From positions 1 to 35,760 of the forward strand of contig JAIHTM010000002.1 of assembly GCA_022713905.1 (NCBI GenBank): a DNA stretch of 35,760 nucleotides. Reading direction: 5' to 3'. Below are positions 32,793 through 35,760 of the stretch, piece by piece. Positions within the stretch are counted from its first letter, which is position 1; each line of letters begins with the position of its first letter. This stretch comes from Collinsella sp. (lineage in GTDB: Bacteria; Actinomycetota; Coriobacteriia; Coriobacteriales; Coriobacteriaceae). The notes beneath the pieces are model-generated. The model saw only the letters and a list, made by a program, of their open reading frames with translations. It was not told the origin of the DNA and did no database searches. A program made the position numbers and the translations under genes.

Positions 32793-32844
32793 CGCTTAGG
32801 GCTCCAACCAAGCAAGTCGCCCGCGCTCAGCAGATCCCTAAGCG
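32793..32844. repeat. 9-bp inverted repeat after the DUF2798 stop
   Basis: CGCTTAGGG (32793-32801) and CCCTAAGCG (32836-32844) are exact complements around 34 bases. They lie in the 3' untranslated region between the DUF2798 stop and its terminator. A structured 3' end or small RNA is possible. Confidence 0.4.
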
Positions 32845-32846
32845 AG

Positions 32847-33395
32847 CTACTCGCACTCAGGAGCCATAGCCTGCTCCAAGAGCTCGGCATGCTCCTCCTC
32901 GAAAACCGTCCCCACAGGGAAGGCGCGACGGAAGACGAAGCGGGAAATCGGACCGGCTACCAAAAGGTTCCACGGCAGCGCCATCACAAAATTATGCGGG
33001 ATGTTGATCATCCAGATCGCGGGCACGGAATACAGGTTCGCAAGGATGCCGCCGGGCATGTGCGTCAGACCCTCACAGGCACCGTACAGCGACATGATGA
33101 TGACCATGGGAACGACCATGCAGGAGCTGACGGCGAGCGTCATGGCAAGCGGCGAACTCTTGCCCGGCGTGACCAGGAATTTAAAGGCGAAACCCTTGGC
33201 AAGGGGGCTGGCAACAAACCAGTCGCAGCACATGGCAAAAATGTAGGCAACGGGGAAGCCGAGCCACGCGGCGGCAACAACCTCGCCGTTGATGGCCCCA
33301 TGCTGCAGGGCAACGTTGTAGATGCTCATCCAGAGCACCATGCAAAAGCACATGATAAAGGTGAACAGCAGGCTCTCTCGTTTGTTGATAGGCAT
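32847..33395 (-). CDS. DUF2798 membrane protein
   Basis: A protein of about 182 residues with four to five hydrophobic segments and two related halves: FTFIMCFCMVLWMSIYNVAL then GFPVAYIFAMCCDWFVASPLA, and LAVSSCMVVPMVIIMSLYG then IPHNFVMALPWNLLVAGPISR. This matches the DUF2798 family, whose function is unknown. The start is 33395 (MPINKRES), the common beginning in the family; an ATG at 33404 is only 2 bases from AAAGGA. A strong terminator-like hairpin lies in its leader (33436-33490). Confidence 0.82.
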   Translation of the reverse strand: MPINKRESLLFTFIMCFCMVLWMSIYNVALQHGAINGEVVAAAWLGFPVAYIFAMCCDWFVASPLAKGFAFKFLVTPGKSSPLAMTLAVSSCMVVPMVIIMSLYGACEGLTHMPGGILANLYSVPAIWMINIPHNFVMALPWNLLVAGPISRFVFRRAFPVGTVFEEEHAELLEQAMAPECE

Positions 33396-33435
33396 AAAGG
33401 GCATTGTCCTTTCTGTGTTACGCCGCGGCACCACG

Positions 33436-33490
33436 CAACAAAAACGGGCGGGCAAGATGGAGCTGTTGGGACTTCATCTCGCCCGCCCGT
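33436..33490 (-). terminator. Strong hairpin terminator or attenuator before DUF2798
   Basis: A 16-bp stem (33444-33459 with 33475-33490, one G-U pair) is followed on the minus strand by TTTTTGTTG. It is 226 bases after the thrE stop and about 40 bases before the DUF2798 start. It may end thrE or control DUF2798 by attenuation. Confidence 0.8.
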
Positions 33491-33609
33491 GGTACGTGCG
33501 TCTGCGACTACTTATGTGGTGGAACTACCCTAACACGAACGGCGCGCGCTTCGTAAGCGTTGAGTTTATGGAGATGCAGGGCACCAATAATCCCCCCCCC
33601 CGACCCCAT

Positions 33610-33678
33610 AAGTTGCGGTGGAATACGGACTGTTTTGACCCTTTAAGCAGCAATTCAGTCCCTATTTCACCGCAACTC
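33610..33678. repeat. 23-bp-arm inverted repeat (GTTGCGGTG type)
   Basis: Arms 33610-33632 and 33656-33678 match at 20 of 23 positions around a 23-base loop. GTTGCGGTG and CACCGCAAC are the outer parts. No T-run follows. It looks like a REP-type element. Confidence 0.6.
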
Positions 33679-33684
33679 ATTGGG

Positions 33685-33713
33685 GGTGCAAAGTAACCTG
33701 TCCCCTTTGCACC
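33685..33713. repeat. Hairpin with GGGGACA core after thrE
   Basis: GGTGCAAAG (33685-33693) pairs with CTTTGCACC (33705-33713). The minus strand reads AAAGGGGACAGG, shared with 843-853 and, as AAAGGGGACA, with 3557-3566. It lies 2 bases from the thrE stop but lacks a clear T-run. Confidence 0.5.
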
Positions 33714-33715
33714 AA

Positions 33716-35284
33716 TTAGCTGGTGTGGCGCCAGCGAGGGTCGGTGAGCGTACGCGCCACACCCAGTCCAACGGGCAGAAACGCTACGATGAGCACTGCG
33801 CGCACAAACCAGCCGAGCATATTGACCGTGTCGAAGGTGCACATGTAATACATCGAGCGATACAGATACAAGCCCGGCACCATAATGACAATCGAAGGCA
33901 CCGTGAGGGCGATGCGCGGGTAGGTGAGCTTGACTTCAGCCAAGCTTGCCAGCAGACCCGATACGAGCGCGCCGATAAACGCTGCTGCCTCGGGAGGCAT
34001 TCCCGTGCTGAGGCCCAGGAAGGGAATCATCGTCGGCGCATCGACAAGGGTCAGACGCAGGGTATTGGACACGGCGCCGATCAACCCAGCTGCCGCGGCC
34101 ATCTTTACCGGGCTGTTGAACATCACCGAGAAGCCGAATACGCCAACGAAGCTCATCACCACGCGCAGGAGCGTAAGGGCAAGCGGCGAAAGGCCCAGTG
34201 GGGCAAAGTCGTCCGGCGCCAGGCCAACACACTCGGCAACCATCCAACCTACGAGGGTCGCCATCACAATAATCGATACGGCATATGAAAGGCGCTCGAT
34301 ACCGCTTCGCATGTCGAGCTTAGCGATGTCGAGGCCTGCCGTAATGAGTGGAAAGCCGGGAATCACAAAGAGCATGGCGCCGATATAGCCTTCTTGGTGC
34401 GACATTGCCCCCGGTATGACCTGGCCAAGGCCGAGCAATGCCAGCAGATACGAAACGCAAGCGAGCGCAACGCCGGTCGTCAGCGCGCTGAACTGACCAA
34501 GGCCTTGCTTGAGAATATGGGAGCGGGCAAAGTTGCCGACACCCGCGCCCACGAACGCGCAGGCCATCTCGATAGGGCCGCCGCCGAGCAAAAAGACGAA
34601 GGCGCCGCAAGCACAGGCTGCCGCAAGGCCCTGTTGCCAGGGAGAGTAATCAGGCTTTGAGCTCTCAACGGTCCTGAGCATCTCGTGATACTCGTGTACC
34701 GTGAAGCGACGACCATAGGTCTCGATTTCCTTGAGGAAACTCTCCATCATCCAAATGCGATGGGTATTGACTCCCGTTGTGGGCAGGCTGACAACCTCGT
34801 TAAAGCAGTGGCCATCTTCGATGCAAGTGCACTCAAACGACAGAAGACTCAGGTCGACGTGAATTGTGACGCCGAGCACGTCAGCAACACGATTCATGGT
34901 ATCGCGTACACGCCAGGCACCCGTTCCGCTCGCGAGCATAAGCATGCCGGTGCGGCAGATGATGGATGACTTATCGGTGAGCGGCGCATCGACGGCAAGT
35001 TCATCGCCTGCCGTCACGATCTGATGCCAGTCAGTTTTCATATGGAGCGCGCCGGCACGAACGCCGTGGTGCATGGGGGCTCTCGAAAGCAGCGAGTCAA
35101 GGCGCGAAGGCTGTGGGGGCTCCACTGATTCACCCTCAACCTCATCAGCCTCTTCATCGACCAGATCAAAGGAATCAAGCGGCGCTGGCTCGCGACGGTC
35201 GATCAGCTCCTCGTCCTCATCATCAAAGTAATTGAACTGATCGAGCATGTCCTCTTCGATTGCACGCTCGCTCGCGTCGTCCAT
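33716..35284 (-). CDS. thrE: ThrE-type threonine/serine exporter
   Basis: A 522-residue membrane protein joining the two ThrE parts. The first ~75 residues are acidic and low in complexity. A soluble domain (about 85-210) is typical of ThrE_1/DUF1212 (RTGMLMLASGTGAWRVRDTMNRVADVLG). About ten membrane helices follow (225-515), covering the rest of ThrE_1 and the ThrE_2 unit. Homologues export Thr and Ser. Start at 35284 (MDDASER) with AAGGGAG 8 bases upstream; an ATG 15 codons earlier is less likely. Confidence 0.9.
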   Translation of the reverse strand: MDDASERAIEEDMLDQFNYFDDEDEELIDRREPAPLDSFDLVDEEADEVEGESVEPPQPSRLDSLLSRAPMHHGVRAGALHMKTDWHQIVTAGDELAVDAPLTDKSSIICRTGMLMLASGTGAWRVRDTMNRVADVLGVTIHVDLSLLSFECTCIEDGHCFNEVVSLPTTGVNTHRIWMMESFLKEIETYGRRFTVHEYHEMLRTVESSKPDYSPWQQGLAAACACGAFVFLLGGGPIEMACAFVGAGVGNFARSHILKQGLGQFSALTTGVALACVSYLLALLGLGQVIPGAMSHQEGYIGAMLFVIPGFPLITAGLDIAKLDMRSGIERLSYAVSIIVMATLVGWMVAECVGLAPDDFAPLGLSPLALTLLRVVMSFVGVFGFSVMFNSPVKMAAAAGLIGAVSNTLRLTLVDAPTMIPFLGLSTGMPPEAAAFIGALVSGLLASLAEVKLTYPRIALTVPSIVIMVPGLYLYRSMYYMCTFDTVNMLGWFVRAVLIVAFLPVGLGVARTLTDPRWRHTS

Positions 35285-35624
35285 ATAGACGCTCCCTTCC
35301 TGCCGACTAACCCCCATCCTAGGCAGCAACGGCTAAAGGAAACATAAAAGAGACAACTGTCATGCGAGACATGTGCGCAATAGCCGTTGGATAGTCGTTT
35401 AAGAACGTCCCCAACGACTACTCCGGCAACGCCGATGTTTTGGCAACGACAGCGAGCGGGCTGCATTTGAGACAAGGTGACGCGAAATCAAAACCACCCC
35501 TAAAAGGGGTGGTTTGCTCTTAGGGTATAACCCTTGGATTTCCGGCACGCGTCTAAAGGTGCCGGCCCTCACGGGGTTCGGGCCGCACTGCAGATTGACC
35601 CGTGGCGGGCCGGTCAAACCGGCG
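35285..35624. other. 340-base gap: palindromes and IS right end, no gene
   Basis: CAACGGCTA (35327-35335) is complementary to TAGCCGTTG (35381-35389), and TAGTCGTT (35392-35399) to AACGACTA (35413-35420). Beyond about 35485 the sequence is the 3' end of an IS element. No complete gene is seen. Confidence 0.5.
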
Positions 35625-35760
35625 CTATTTACGCCCCGGCCCCCTATCGAAGGGGTCCTCGTACTCCTTGACGCTCAGCCGGTCGATCGCGATGTCGGCC
35701 TTCTCCTGCTCCCGGATGTACTTCGCGATGGTGGCCTCGTTCAGGCCGACGGTGGACACG
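35485..35760 (-). mobile_element. IS200/IS605-family element, right end, partial
   Basis: Contains the TnpA C-terminus and, downstream of it, several hairpins: CCGGCAC/GTGCCGG near 35542-35565, AGGGT/ACCCT (35522-35534), and a perfect 11-bp stem AAACCACCCCT/AGGGGTGGTTT (35491-35515). A subterminal hairpin is expected at the end of such elements, which have no inverted terminal repeats. The exact boundary near 35485 is a guess. Confidence 0.7.
35625..35760 (-). CDS. tnpA: IS200/IS605 transposase TnpA, C-terminal part
   Basis: The window cuts the gene; 44 residues and the stop codon remain. The reading begins VSTVGLNEATIAKYIREQ and continues through LSVKEYEDPFDRG to GPGRK. This matches the C-terminal helix of Y1-type TnpA, which carries the catalytic Tyr just upstream and ends with a DPF motif. 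Such transposases cut and join single-stranded DNA at hairpin ends. The rest lies beyond 35760, so whether a tnpB partner exists cannot be seen. Confidence 0.8.
   Translation of the reverse strand, partial: VSTVGLNEATIAKYIREQEKADIAIDRLSVKEYEDPFDRGPGRK

Larger units (their letters stand above)
33396..33715. other. 320-base gap: terminator and palindromes, no gene
   Basis: Holds the hairpin at 33436-33490, a run of ten C (33592-33601), a long inverted repeat (33610-33678) and a GGGGACA hairpin (33685-33713). No gene is seen. Confidence 0.55.

Overview
The window looks like the chromosome of an anaerobic, fairly GC-rich actinobacterium of the Coriobacteriia, most likely Collinsella or a close relative. 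This is inferred from gene content and order, not from a database match. The clues are a tRNA-Tyr/Thr/Met-tuf unit followed by rpmG-tRNA-Trp-secE-nusG-rplK-rplA, a ClpC-type Clp ATPase, a giant two-ATPase activator of 2-hydroxyacyl-CoA dehydratases, PTS uptake of beta-glucosides, and hairpins with a GGGGACA core at several gene ends.

Layout. 1-3.6 kb, plus strand: a small MscS channel, then a two-gene unit pairing a ParB-like/BMP fusion protein with a metallophosphoesterase. 3.6-8.15 kb, minus strand: the translation and transcription block. Two strong TTGACA promoters drive it, one before tRNA-Tyr and one before rpmG. 8.15-12.4 kb: a repeat-rich gap, then an RpiR-type regulator divergent from a 6-phospho-beta-glucosidase and PTS IIBC pair. 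12.4-13.1 kb: intergenic repeats and a lone tRNA-Thr. 13.1-14.4 kb: an unusual protein joining an excisionase-type HTH to a HipA-like kinase C-terminus, preceded by a perfect 22-bp inverted repeat. 14.5-20.0 kb, minus strand: disA-ispD-ispF-cysS-rlmB-yacP. 20.1-22.8 kb, plus strand: a manganese (yybP-ykoY) riboswitch with its terminator, mntP, then a hipBA module whose four operator-like palindromes overlap the mntP terminator. 22.9-35.3 kb, minus strand: pepD; clpC; a 1479-residue dehydratase activase with an overlapping tetR gene; a DUF2798 membrane protein; and a ThrE-type exporter. At 35.49-35.76 kb is the 3' end of an IS200/IS605 element with the C-terminus of its TnpA.

How genes work together. 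The tuf to rplA block supplies translation, secretion and antitermination. The disA operon joins c-di-AMP synthesis, two isoprenoid steps, cysteinyl-tRNA synthesis, rRNA methylation and RNA turnover. The RpiR, GH1 and PTS genes form one sugar-uptake unit in which the kinase-type regulator probably senses a sugar phosphate. The activase/tetR operon has a 10+1+10 palindrome at its promoter, suggesting feedback control by its own TetR. Two HipA-family modules 8 kb apart carry operator candidates of the same half-site-N6-half-site geometry. These modules, the ParB-BMP/phosphoesterase pair and the unassigned structured element after cysS are the least ordinary parts of the window.
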